Of a DNA stretch of 64,000 bases, positions 22,990 to 34,451 are shown one piece after another. The stretch spans positions 181,817,596-181,881,595 of the forward strand of contig NC_090321.1 of assembly GCF_040869045.1 (NCBI RefSeq), given 5' to 3'. This DNA comes from Eurosta solidaginis (Eukaryota; Arthropoda; Insecta; Diptera; Tephritidae). The first letter of the stretch is position 1. The number at the start of each line of letters is the position of its first letter. A model generated the notes under the pieces. The model was given only the letters and a program-made list of their open reading frames with translations, made no database searches and was not told where the DNA came from. Position numbers and translations under genes: made by a program.

Positions 22990-25900
22990 TGTCGAGGAGG
23001 GTTCGTTTGACGTGGCGCTGATCCAGGAGCCGTGGCTCTCATCGGGAGGAAAGGTTTCTGGACTTAGCGCGCGCGGGTTTGGCGTTTACTACGCGCAAAC
23101 GGAAAGACGGGTGCGAGCTGTAGAAATGGTAAGGAAACAGCTGCATTCATATATGCTACCTAATTACACCACTGAGGATATCGTAGCGGTGGCCGTTGAG
23201 CAAAAGATTAACCAGGCATTTATCCTGGCGTCCTGCTACATGGCCCATGCTGCGGAGGTCAGCATCCCCCTAAAGAGGGTAGAGAAGGGAGGAACCTTTA
23301 GAAACCCTAGGTCAACGAACTGGACTAGATTCCAGAAATGTAGAAACAAAACTGGGACAACCCAAATAGGTTGCTAATGTAGAGGAACTGGAGGAGTCGA
23401 ATGAATTCCTAACAAGGACGCTTATGACTGCGTATAACAAAGCTTGCCCTCTAAGAAGATTCAGAGGAAAAGTAAAGCCGCCATGGTGGAGCAATGAGCT
23501 GAGTATTCTAAGAAGACAGGTAAAAGAAATATTTAAGCTCGCAAAGACCGCGGAAAGCGAAGCGTGTCGGGACGAGTACAGGGATCTACTGAGGATCTAC
23601 AAGCGTGAAATTACCAGGGCGAAGAGAAACTCATGGAAAAGTTTCTGTACGGACATAGAGTGCTTCAGCGAAACAGCACGGTTGAAAAAGTCCTAGCAAA
23701 GGGAAACATAGTCCAGGGACTAATAAAGAAAGAGAACGGGGAATGGTCACGTAATAGTGAGGAATCCCTTGAGGTGCTTCTCGATACACATTTCCCATCG
23801 GGAGACGGTTTAGAAGAGCCAGCAGACATCACTCACACTTCGATCACGGAGCTAGTAGTGCCGGGCTTGGTGACCGATACCAAGTTCGAGTGGGCAGTGA
23901 AGACGTTTTCTAAGTTTAAATCGCCGGGCCCAGATGGTATATTCCCTGCCATGCTACAAGTCTCAAGTAGGGCGGTCGTGGAATGGCTTAAAATAATATT
24001 CGATGAGTGCATAAGACTGAATCATGTACCGCACTCTTGGAGAACTGCTCGTGCAGCTTTTCTACCAAAGGCGGGGAAGATCGGTCACGTGTATCCCAAA
24101 GACTATAGACCCATTAACTAAACATCATTTCTGCTCAAACCCTTTGAGAGGCTGATAGATGTGTACATAAAGTCCAACGTGGATGAAAAGCTGCTCTCCA
24201 CAACACAGCATGCGTATACGGTAGATACCGCATTGCATAGGGTGGTAATAAGCATAGAGAAATCCCTGGAATATAAGGAGTATGCTCTAGGAGTCTTCTT
24301 GGACATTGCCGGGGCTTTCAATAATGTTGAAAAATTGGCGATTATGGATGGTCTTAATTACATTAAAGTACATCCTGCCTTAATCAGATGGATAGGCTGC
24401 ATGTTAAATTGCAGAAAGATTACATCACAATGGGGATTGTACGAGGCCACTAAATCAGTGGACAGGGGCACGCCGCAGGGAGGGGTGCTATCACCTCTGC
24501 TGTGGACGCTGGTCCTCAACCAACTCCTCAGGCAATTGAATGAGGGGCCCGTAAAACTTACGGCTTACGCAGATGACGTTGCAATTGTCATAAGTGGAAA
24601 GTGCCTTCCAACGATTAGTTCTTTGATGAATCGGGCGCTTCGGGATATTCACACCTGGGCATCTAATTTCGGGTTGAAAGTCAATGCGGAAAAGACGGAT
24701 ATGGTCTTGTTTACAAAGAGGTACAAGGTCCCAAATTGGACCAGGCCTAAGTTAGGAGGGGAGAAACCTTGCACAAAATATCTAGGAATCATCCTAGACA
24801 GTAAGCTGTCATGGAAGCTCAACGTGGAGGAGAGGGTTAAGAAGGCCTCAACGGCACTCTATGCATGTAAAAGAATGCTGGGGTGTACGTGGGGCCTATC
24901 GCGCTCTCTTTCTCATTGGCTTTTTACAGCGATTGTAAGCCCTATTCTATACAATGGAGTTCTTGTTTGGTGGAAAGCCACACAAAAACCAACATACCTC
25001 TAAAAATTAGAGGGGTATACAGACTATCGATGCTTAGCATTACGGGAGCCCTGAAAACAACCCCGACGGCTGCACTGTATGCCATTCTGCACATTCCACC
25101 TGTAGACCTGGTAGCAAAGAACAAAGCATTAACGACCGCAACCAGGCTCGGTGCTTCGGGGCAGCTTGAGCGCCGACCATATGGCCATAGTAGTATAGCG
25201 TCATCAATCACAAGACGAACAGACTACCTGATTCCCTATCTGCGCTTCGAGGGAGATCTTAAGGCCACAATAGAGATGGACGGTTGGCACAAGGGTGCGC
25301 AAATGGCGGACGAGGCGATACATGTGTACACCGATGGTTCCAAAGTAGTGGAAGGAGTAGGGTCTGCGGTATACTGCGCTGATCCGGAAATAAGCAGATC
25401 CTACAGGCTGCCGGATTACTGTAGCGTTTTCCAAGCGGAAATATTAGCCGTAATCAAAGCAGTAGAAACCCTGGAAGAGAATGGCTTAAGCTGCAACCGT
25501 GTTAACTTTTATATTGACAGTCAAGCAGCAATTAAGGCAATAATCTCGCACAGCACAGCATCTAAACGCGTGTTAGAGTGTAAACAGTCTCTGGAGAAAA
25601 TCGGGACAGGGAGAAGCGTACATCTATATTGGGACCCAGGGCATATGGGAATAGATGGGAATGAAAAAGCGGACGAACTAGCTAAAAAGGGCGCATCCCT
25701 TGAAGCTTGCTCCGTAGACGTCCCAATTAGATTATGCGAGATTAAGCGAAGGCGAGAGGTGCACATGATCGACCAAGCGGGAAAGGCGTGTGTTCAAGCG
25801 CGGGGCTGTAAAGGGTCGAAGATTATGTTTAGGTCTTACAACCTTAGACCAACACAGTTGCTTCTATCATTAAAAAGAGAGGACTGTAAACTCATGACGA

Positions 25901-26140
25901 GTATTCTGACTGGACACTGCCTTCTGGCGTCACATGCCTTTAAATTAGGCTTGGTCAGTGATAGCAGATGTAGAAAGTACGGGTTGAAGGAAGAAACGAT
26001 TGAGCACGTTCTGTGCTCGTGCCCGCACTTGCCAAGCTAAGACTCCAGCTATTAGGGGTGATACAGCTGTCAGATCTAGAAGCAGCAAGTGGCTTAATTC
26101 ATAGGAAGCTTCTAGTATTTGCCAAGAGGACGGAGTTATT
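22990..26140 (+). pseudogene. ORF2 of LOA-like LINE copy 2, deleted and frameshifted
   Basis: Order along the strand: endonuclease start (EEGSFDVALIQEPW) fused by deletion to upstream sequence; second deletion after YMAHAAEV; RT (KSPGPDGIFPAMLQ, DYRPIN then a stop at 24119, GTPQGGVLSP, AYADDVA); then RNase H (VYTDGSKVVEGVG, FYIDSQAAIKA) and the Cys/His tail (EHVLCSC). The RNase H frame 24883-26040 is long and retains its catalytic residues, unlike copy 1. A frameshift near 26030 cuts off the last residues. Confidence 0.85.
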
Positions 26141-26749
26141 TTATAACATAGGTCCTGGTTTTTGATAGGGTTTTTCAGTTTGGTCGTTAAAACAAACTTC
26201 TGATAACACTACGGACTCAATCAGTCTATGTGAGGTCCTCATGGACCGGCCAGTTCAACCTAACCTAACCTAGCGAAAAGTAGTTTCGTACCAATCGTAT
26301 TTTTATTGTTCTGTTATATCTTTATTTTAAAATAAACACTAGGGAAATCCCCATATCCGAAGGGAAACTACATTATTACCCGCTCAAGGTCATTGGTGTT
26401 ATCCTCTGTATCCGTTTTGCTTCTTTTAAAAGAAAATTAGTTCAGAATAGGACCATATGTATATGTATTATTGTGCAGCCTTGTAACATTATTAAGCACA
26501 CAAAACAAACAACAGCATTTAAAGTGTACAGCTGGGTATGTGATGTTCGGTTTCGCCCGATCTTAGACTTCCTTACTTGTTAATATTTGATTTTTTCTTT
26601 CCACATTTTGTTTTGTACAATTGCTGATTACCTATTCAATATTGAACATGTAAGGAAGGCTAAGTTCGGGTGTAACCGAACATTACATACTCAGCTGAGA
26701 GCTATGGAGACAAAATAAAGGAAAATCACCATGTAGGAAAATGAACCTA

Positions 26750-29095
26750 GGGTAACCCTGGAATGTGTTTGCATGACATGTGTATCAAATGGAAGGTATT
26801 AGAGAGTATTTTAAGAGGGAGTGGGCCATATTTCTATAGGTAGACGTCATTTAGGGATATCGCCATAATGGTGGACCAGGGGTGACTCTAGAATTTGCTT
26901 GTACGATATGCGTGTCAAATGAAAGGTGTTAACGAATATTTTAAAAGAGAATGGGCCTTAGTTCTATAGGTGGACGCCTTTTCGAGATATCGCCATAAGG
27001 TGGACCAGGGGTGACTCTAGAATGCGTTTGTACAATACAGGTATCAAAGGAAAGGTGTTAATGAGTATTTCAAAAGAGAGTGGGCTTTAATTCTATGGGT
27101 GGACGCCTTTTCGAGATATCGCCATAAAGGTGGACCAGGGGTGACTCTAGAATTTGTTTGTACGATATGGGTATCAAATGAAAGGTGTTAATGAGTATTT
27201 TAAAAGGGAGTGGGCCTTAGTTCTATAGGTGGACGCCTTTTCGAGATATCGCCATAAATATGGACCAGGGGTGACTCTAGAATTTGTTTGTACGATTTGG
27301 GTATCAAATGAAAGGTGTTAATGAGTATTTTAAAAGGGCGTGGGCCTTAGTTCTATAGGTGGACGCCTTTTCGAGATATCGCCATAAAGGTGGACCAGGG
27401 GTGACTCTAGAATTTGTTTGTACGATATGGGTGTCAAATGAAAGGTGTTAACGAATATTTTAAAAGGGAGTGGGCCTTAGTTCTATAGGTGGACGCCTTT
27501 TCGAGATATCGCCATAAGGTGGACCAGGGGTGACTCTAGAATGCGTTTGTACAATATAGGTATCAAAGGAAAGGTGTTAATGAGTATTTTAAAAGGGAGT
27601 GGGCTTTAGTTCTATAGGTGGACGCCTTTTCGAGATATCGCCATAAAGGTGGACCAGGAGTTACTCTAGAATTTGTTTGTACGATATGGGTATCAAATGA
27701 AAGGTGTTAACGAATATTTTAAAAGAGAGTGGGCCTTAGTTCTATATGTGGACGCCTTTTCGGGATATCGCCATAAGGTGGACCAGGGGTGACTCTAGAA
27801 TGCGTTTGTACAATATGGTTATCAAACGAAAGGTGTTAATGAATATTTTAAAAGGGAGTGGGCCTTAGTTCTATGGGTGGACGCCTTTTCGATATATCGC
27901 CATAAAGGTGGACCAGGGGTGACTCTAGAATTTGTTTGTACGATTTGGGTATCAAATGAAAGGTGTTAATGAGTATTTTAAAAGGGCGTGGGCCTTAGTT
28001 CTATAGGTGGAAGCCTTTTCGAGATATCGCCATAAAGGTGGACCAGAGGTGACTCTAGAATTTGTTTGTACGATATGGGTGTCAAATGAAAGGTGTTAAC
28101 GAATATTTTAAAAGGGGTGGGCCTTAGTTCTATAGGTGGACGCCTTTTCGAGATATCGCCATAAGGTGGATCAGGGGTGACTCTAGAATGCGTTTGTACA
28201 ATATAGGTATCAAAGGAAATGCGTTAATGAGTATTTTAAAAGAGAGTGGGCTTTAGTTCTATGGGTGGACGCCTTTTCGAGATATCGCCATAAAGGTGGA
28301 CCAGGGGTGACTCTAGAATTTGTTTGTACGATATGGGTATCAAATGAAAGGTGTTAATGAGTATTTTAAAAGGGAGTGGGCCTTAGTTCTATAGGTGGAC
28401 GCCTTTTCGAGATATCGCCATAAATATGGACCAGGGGTGACTCTAGAATGCGTTTGTACAATATAGGTATCAAATGAAAGGTGTTAATGAGTATTTTAAA
28501 AGGGAGTGGGCCTTAGTTCTATAGGTGGACGCCTTTTCGAGATATCGTTATAAAGGTGGACCAGGGTTGACTCTAGAATACGTTTGTACAATATGGATAT
28601 CAAACGGAAGGTGATAATGAGTATTTTAAAAAGGAACGGGCCTTAGTTCTAAAGGTGGACGCGTTTTCGAGTTATCGCCATAAAGGTGGACCAGGGGTGA
28701 CTCTAGAATTTGTTTGTAAGATATGGGTATCAAATGAAAGGTGTTAATGAGTATTTAAAAGGGTGTGGACCTTAGTTCTATAGGTGGACGCCTTTTCGAG
28801 ATATCGTTATAAAGGTGGACCAGGGGTGACTCTAGAATTTGTTTGTAAGATATGGTTATCAAATGAAAGGTGTAAATGAGTATTTTAAAAGGGAGTTGGC
28901 CTTAGTTCTATAGGTGGACGCCTTTTCGAGATATCGTTATAAAGGTGGACCAGGGGTGACTCTAGAATTAAGATTATTGTAAGATATGGGTATCAAATGA
29001 AAGGTATTAGTGAGGGTTTTAAAAGGGAGTGGCCCTTAGTTGTATATATGAAGGCGTTTTCAAGATATTTACCAAAATGTGGACCAGGGTGACCC
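26750..29095. repeat. 130-bp tandem repeat array, about 18 units
   Basis: Units are marked by gtggaccaggggtgactcta followed by gaat, and by ggacgccttttcgagatatc. Spacing between marks is 128-131 bp over most of the array (for example 27231, 27361, 27491). The first and last units are more diverged. Two unit classes alternate: one has tttgtttgtacgat, the other tgcgtttgtacaat. Sub-variants (atgggtgtc, gatttgggt) recur every 4-5 units, which suggests a higher-order pattern. It has no lasting ORF. Confidence 0.9.
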
Positions 29096-30087
29096 AGAAC
29101 ATCATCTGTTGGATACCGCTAATTTATTTATATATGTAATACCTACCAAGATTTCAAGGGTTTTTTATTTCGCACTGTAGAACTTTTTCATTCTCTTCTA
29201 CTTAATATGGTAGGTGTCACAACCATTTTACAAAGTTTTTTCTAAGGTTATATTTCGCGTCAATAAACCAATCCAATTACCATGTTTCATCCCTTTTTTA
29301 GTATTTGGTATAGAATTATGGCATTTTTTTTTCATTTTTCGTAATTTTCGATATCGAAAAAGTGGGCGTGGTCATAGTCGGATTTCGTTAATTTTTTATA
29401 CCAAGATAAAGTGAGTTCAGATAAGTACGTGAACTAAGTTCAGTAAAGATATGTCGATTTTTGCTCAAGTTATCGTGTTAAGGGCCATACGGAAGGACAG
29501 ACGGACGACTGTGTATAAAAACTGGGCATGGCTTCAACCGATTTCGCCCATTTTCACAGAAAACAGTTACGTCATAGAATCTATGCCCCTACCAAATTTA
29601 AGAAGGATTGGTAAATTTTTGTTCGACTTATGGCATTAAAAGTATTCTAGACAAACTAAATGAAAATGGGCGGGGCCACGCCCATTTTGAAATTTTCTTT
29701 TATTTTTGTATTTTGTTGCAACATATCATTACTGGAGTTGAATGTTGACATAGTTTACTTATATACTGTAAAGATATTGTTACGAATATTAGCAAAACTA
29801 AGGAGTGCTGCCATCTCCAAGCCGATGCTAAGCAGTGACGTGAATTCACATCAATAATTCAATCATTATGTATCTACATAAACGAATCAATAATTGCGTT
29901 TACACATATGTACACATTCCGACGAGCTACATTTACATACAAGGCAGCGAGAGATGAGATGTCACACACAGATGAATTTACTTATACGCTTATGTGTGTG
30001 CGGGAGACTGTAAACTACAAACTCACATATGTACATCTGAGAAGCGCTAAAAAATAGACAATTGTAAACAAGTAGGAACTATATGAG

Positions 30088-30821
30088 TGTCTAAGCTTTG
30101 GGCAATTGAGGGCGAGCAGTTTAATAAGAGTTATAAATGAGTAATTTTATGTGCTTGTAAGCGTATGAGTCGTGGCACAGTGGCTGACGTACCCGACCAA
30201 ACGCCCGGGGTTGCGGGTTCAACTCCCACCAAGCATTCCCTTTTTTTTAATTTATAAATTATTATTATTAATGGACTGTATTGAGTTTATGGGGTTTTTG
30301 ATTCAATGTATTCCATTTATTGAGTTGGGTAGTTTTAGGGTTATTGGTGTATTTAAGTCATGGGAGGATGCATAGCATCAGTACACCTTTATTTATTTAA
30401 TTTGGGGGCGAGCACTGGGGGGCTCTGAGGCTTCGCTCTACTGAGCCACCTCATCCTCTATTTGAAGAACCCTTTAAAATGTGATATGGAGGCGAGCACG
30501 GGACGGCTCTGAGGTATTGGCACCCCATTTTCTACAAGAAAAACCTCTATTTATTTAATTTGGGGCGAGAGTTGGGCACTCTGAGGTTTCGCTCTAATGA
30601 GCCACCTCATCTTCTATTTGAAGAACCCCTTCAAAGTGTGATATGGAGGCGAGCACTGGGCTCTGATGTATTAGCACACCATCCGAAGAACCTCCATTTT
30701 AATTAAAAAACTCAAACTATGTCTTTAGAATATTTCACTAACCAGTTGAGAATTACAAGCACACTCAATGGCTACTGAAACAAACGAACGAAAAATGTTC
30801 ATAGTTTAAGTCGCTTAAACA
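30088..30821 (+). mobile_element. 734-bp insert in the LTR with a tRNA-like Pol III promoter
   Basis: It is flanked by atgag on each side (30083-30087 and 30822-30826). Near the 5' side it has an A-box-like tggcacagtggctgacg (30173) and a B-box-like gggttcaactccc (30215-30227), followed by a T8 run at 30241 that could end Pol III transcription. The rest contains two copies of a block of about 160 bp (30388 and about 30550) with ggcgagcac and gagccacctcat. The last 120 bp resemble 35281-35400. It may be a SINE-like or other non-autonomous element; I cannot name it. Confidence 0.6.
30172..30249 (+). promoter_or_regulatory. tRNA-like internal Pol III promoter and T-run
   Basis: A-box and B-box motifs are about 40 bp apart, then an oligo-T run. 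The acceptor stem does not pair well (gtcgtgg against the 3' side), so this is tRNA-derived and not a tRNA gene. Confidence 0.5.
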
Positions 30822-31227
30822 ATGAGAACTATACACACACGAATATAGTTGGTAAGTTCTGGAAATGGAAGAGCCTAGAAGTATGCAGCGTAAACTATAA
30901 AAGCGGGGCAGGCGAGTAAGAAGTAATTCAGTTTGAGTTGAGCTATCAATCAGTTTGATTAAGCACGCGATCTGGCGGCCAATAGTAGAGTTTCATTTGA
31001 GTTATCAATCAGTTTGGTTATTAAGCCAGCGAGTAGCAAAGTATAAGTGTTATTGTGAAGTACTTAATACAGGCCATTTTTCCATCACTCAATATTGGAG
31101 TTATTTATTCAACAGTTTAGTGATTCGAACTTAGCAGAGGATTGCAAATAAGAGGATTTGCGGCAGATTCGTTACAATTGGTGTCAGAAGAGGAATTGTT
31201 GAATAAATTCCAGAGGACAACAAGGAC

Positions 31228-33780
31228 ATGGCAAAGTTCAGTGAATTGAAGATCCAGCAACTAAAGAAGGAGTTGGAGAGCCGTGGATTGAATACAAGCG
31301 GTGTTAAACTTGAACTTCAGGCACGGCTACGAGAGGCAATGGAAGCAGAAGGAATTGATGTGGAAGAGTATGACTTTCCTCTTGATGGCGAGGAAATAAC
31401 AAAAATGGAAGAAACACCGCAGACAATGGCGAACACAGACCTGAACATGATATTGGCTGCAATATCTGCTCAAACATCGACAATGTCATCACAGATGGAA
31501 TCTCAAGAGACACGTATAACATCAAAGATTGAAGCACAAGAAACGCGTATGTCAGAAATGTCGACACAGATTACATCGAAGATGGAAGCACAAGAAACGC
31601 GTATGTCAGAAATGTCGACACAGATTACGTCGAAGATGGAAGCACAAGAAACGCGTATGTCAGAAATGTCGACACAGATTACATCGAAGATGGAAGCACA
31701 AGAAACGCGTATATCCGAAATGTCGTCGCAAATGTCATCTCAGCTGGAATCGCAGGAGAACCGTATAACAGCGAAGATTGAAGCACAAGAAGCACGGATA
31801 TCCGAAATGTCGGCTCAAATTTCAGCACAGATATCATCGCAGATCTCTGCTCAACTGGAAGAGCAAGAAGGACGTATTTCCTCGAAGTTGGAGGCGCAAG
31901 ATACAAAAATTTTACAGTTTGAAGAAAAAATCGAGGCCGAGGTGGATGCTTTGAGAGGACGTATCGAGCAGTTGCAACTAAATCGCCCAGCAGTTTCAAC
32001 TAGTAATTCAAAGGTAAAAACACCATCCTTTGACGGTTCTGTTCCTTTCCAGGTCTTTAAGCTACAGTTTGAGAAGACCGCAGCAGTGAACAACTAGAAT
32101 GTGGAAGATAAAGTTGCCGCACTCTTCGTAGCATTGAAAGGACCAGCTGCCGAAATCTTACAGACTATTCCAGAGTACGAACTGAACAGTTATGACGCAT
32201 TGATGGCTGCTGTAGAACGGCGATACGGAAGCGAACACAGGAAACAGATATTTCAAATAGAACTGCAAAACCGCTACCAAAAAGCTAACGAGACTTTGCA
32301 GGAGTTTGCTTCGGACATTGAAAGATTGGCTCATCTTGCAAATGCGGATGCACCCGTAGAATACACGGAAAGAGTGAAGATTCAGAGCTTTATAAATGGC
32401 ATAAGGGATGTCGAAACGAAGCGAGCCACATACGCGAACCCAAAGCAAACATTTTCTGAAACGGTATCCCATGCATTGACTCAGGAAACAGCGTTGCTTC
32501 TGTGTAAGCCAGTTTTCAAAGCACGCCGTGTGGAAGTAGAAAGGCCAGAGTGGGTAGACGCAATATTGGAGGTGCTGAAAGGATCGCAAAAGCGGAGTGA
32601 AAAAGTTATCAAATGCTTCAAATGCGGGAAGTCCAGTCACATTGCACGTCATTGCGATCTTGGTCCTAATAGTTCCAACAACGTGGGTGGCCGTAAACGC
32701 AAAGCTGGAGGAGACGAGCAAGAGCGAGTAAGAGATAAAGAACGAAAACTTGCCCCGGCTATTGAATGTCCTGTGATATCTGTGTCGCAAATTGGAAGGA
32801 AATCAAGCAGTCTTACCGTCAGAGGGAATGTGGATGGCAAGGAGCGTGTACTGACTGTAGATACGGGCGCATCTCATTCCTTGATTCGATCTGATTTGGT
32901 CTACAAGAGAGTAAAGTCATTACCTGGAGCGAGATTGCGTACGGTCACAGGCGAATATAACCAAGCCCAGGGAGAAGTAATATGTGAAGTCCTAATTGGG
33001 AAGGTCATGGTTCTACACAAATTCGTTGTGGCGGAGATCGTTGATGAAGTTATATTGGGAGTGGATTTCTTGGTTGACCATGACATCAAGATCGATATGC
33101 AGAGAAGGATGATGCATTATGAGAACCAAGATGTGCCACTTAACTTCAGTTTGGAAAAAGGGTTCAGCAGTAAGCGAGTGCTGGTGGAGGAGATTCGACA
33201 GATACCACGAAAGTCAAGGAAAGTAGATCGAGCAAAGGTTGATGGATCGAATGTGCCAAATAAAGCGAAATTAAAAGTACCTGCGAGGAAAAGACCGGCA
33301 TCAACAAACCCTAATGGACGCACTAAAATGACTGAAAGAATTTTTCAGAAAGAATGCAAGGATGGTTTCAAGCCAGCGCGCACTTTTGTTGGGAAACGTC
33401 GGAACGATACTGAGTATGTGAAGCCAATCCGTCAAGAACAAGCTCTACAAAGTAGTTCTTCATTGGCCAAGCAACAGAGTGCGAGAGAACGATCCAGAAT
33501 AATGAGTAGTAAGATGGAACACAGGTACGACAGGGAAAATAATTCGGAAGGTTTCCGGAATGAAGATTTGGTACTGTTAAACAACCCTCACCGGCGGAAA
33601 GGTGTTCCAGCCCAATTTCGGTGCAGTTGGGAAGGCCCGTACAAAGTTGTGAAGAAGATCAGTGATACCATCTACCGCATACAAACCACTGGGAAACCAC
33701 GGATTAGAAGGGTGGTACATTTGGAGATGCTAGCGGCGTTTAGATTGGGAGATTTGTCTGATCGGGACGATCAGACTTAG
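31228..33780 (+). pseudogene. SAP-Gag-protease-integrase-tail polyprotein, one stop
   Basis: One frame of about 850 codons, cut by a TAG at 32095-32097 (the sister element has TGG). Domains in order: SAP DNA-binding motif (residues 3-40, LKKELESRGLNTSGVKLELQ); coiled coil with three near-identical 18-residue repeats (ITSKMEAQETRMSEMSTQ); capsid-like region (VPFQVFKLQFEKTAAVNN onward); CCHC zinc knuckle CFKCGKSSHIARHC; aspartic protease (VDTGASHSLI, later LGVDFLVDHDI); basic linker; integrase C-terminal GPY/F module (RCSWEGPYKVV). RT, RNase H and the integrase catalytic core are absent. Replication would need enzymes in trans. Confidence 0.85.
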
Positions 33781-33791
33781 GTGGAGGGCAG

Positions 33792-34451
33792 TGTTACGAA
33801 TATTAGCAAAACTAAGGAGTGCTGCCATCTCCAGGCCGATGCTAAGCAGTGACGTGAATTCACATCAATAATTCAATCATCATGTATCTACATAAACGAA
33901 TCAATAATTGCGTTTACACATATGTACACATTCCGACGAGCTACATTTACATACAAGGCAGCGAGAGATGAGATGTCACAAACAGATGAATTTACTTATA
34001 CGCTTATGTGTGTGCGGGAGACTGTAAACTACAAACTCACATATGTACATCTGAGAAGCGCTAAAAAATAGACAATTGTAAACAAGTAGGAACTATATGA
34101 GAACTATACACACACGAATATAGTTGGTAAGTTCTGGAAATGGAAGAGCCTAGAAGTATGCAGCGTAAACTATAAAAGTGGGGCAGGCGAGTAAGAAGTA
34201 ATTCAGTTTGAGTTGAGCTATCAATCAGTTTGATTAAGCACGCGATCTGGCGGCCAATAGTAGAGTTTCATTTGAGTTATCAATCAGTTTGGTTATTAAG
34301 CCAGCGAGTAGCAAAGTATAAGTGTTATTGTGAAGTACTTAATACAGGCCATTTTTCCATCATTCAATATTGGAGTTATTTATTCAACAGTTTAGTGATT
34401 CGAACTTAGCAGAGGATTGCAAATAAGAGGATTTGCGGCAGATTCGTTACA
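33792..34451 (+). repeat. 3' LTR of gypsy-like copy 1
   Basis: It starts TGTTACGAAT and ends CGTTACA; nearly identical to the 5' LTR minus the insert, which implies a fairly recent insertion. Confidence 0.9.

Larger units (their letters stand above)
21370..26270 (+). mobile_element. LOA-like LINE, copy 2, with perfect 9-bp TSD
   Basis: It is inverted relative to copy 1 and clearly the same family. TAGCGAAAA occurs immediately on each side (21360-21368 and 26271-26279). The 3' tail is cctaacctaacc (26259-26270). Relative to copy 1 it lacks about 45 bp of leader, a 384-bp block that spans the ORF1 end and ORF2 start (copy 1 positions 3694-4077), and a 311-bp block in the endonuclease (copy 1 about 3127-3437). 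Frameshifts and an in-frame stop also break ORF2. Confidence 0.9.
20230..26577 (+). mobile_element. DINE-1-like element, copy D2, split by a LINE
   Basis: It begins TATACCCGCTCTACTTG at 20230 and carries a CCGTCCGTCCGTCCGTCTGT tract near 20360 and a run of ccacgccc/caccgccc blocks. It is interrupted at 21369 by the LOA-like LINE and resumes at 26271 (tagcgaaaagtagttt). It ends in a hairpin (gttcggtttcgcccgatc) and ttagacttccttacttg at about 26577. Without the LINE it is about 1.4 kb, similar to D1. Confidence 0.65.
29778..31176 (+). repeat. 5' LTR of gypsy-like copy 1
   Basis: It aligns with the 3' LTR (33792-34451) apart from 739 extra bases, which equal a 734-bp insert plus its 5-bp target duplication. 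A TATA-like tataaaag lies near 30896. Confidence 0.9.
29778..34451 (+). mobile_element. Gypsy-like LTR retrotransposon, pol-deleted, copy 1
   Basis: LTRs run TGTTACGAATATTAGC ... CGTTACA. The 5' LTR is 29778-31176 (1399 bp with an insert), and the 3' LTR is 33792-34451 (660 bp). ATAT flanks both sides (29774-29777, 34452-34455). A primer-binding-type TTGGTGTCAGAAG follows the 5' LTR at 31178, and a purine-rich ggtggagggcag precedes the 3' LTR. The interior has one gag-derived frame with a stop, and no reverse transcriptase, RNase H or integrase core. It is inserted in DINE-like element D3. Confidence 0.9.

Noticed and set aside
26750..29095. Regular array that could be mistaken for a CRISPR
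   Set aside because: Units are 130 bp, all conserved along their length, with no unique spacers and no cas genes, and the DNA is from an insect.
30172..30240. Possible tRNA gene
   Set aside because: A and B boxes are present, but the acceptor stem does not pair and there is no clear anticodon arm. It lies inside a mobile insert.
31679..31999. Antisense frames over gag
   Set aside because: They arise from the repetitive coiled-coil coding sequence and lack any independent support.
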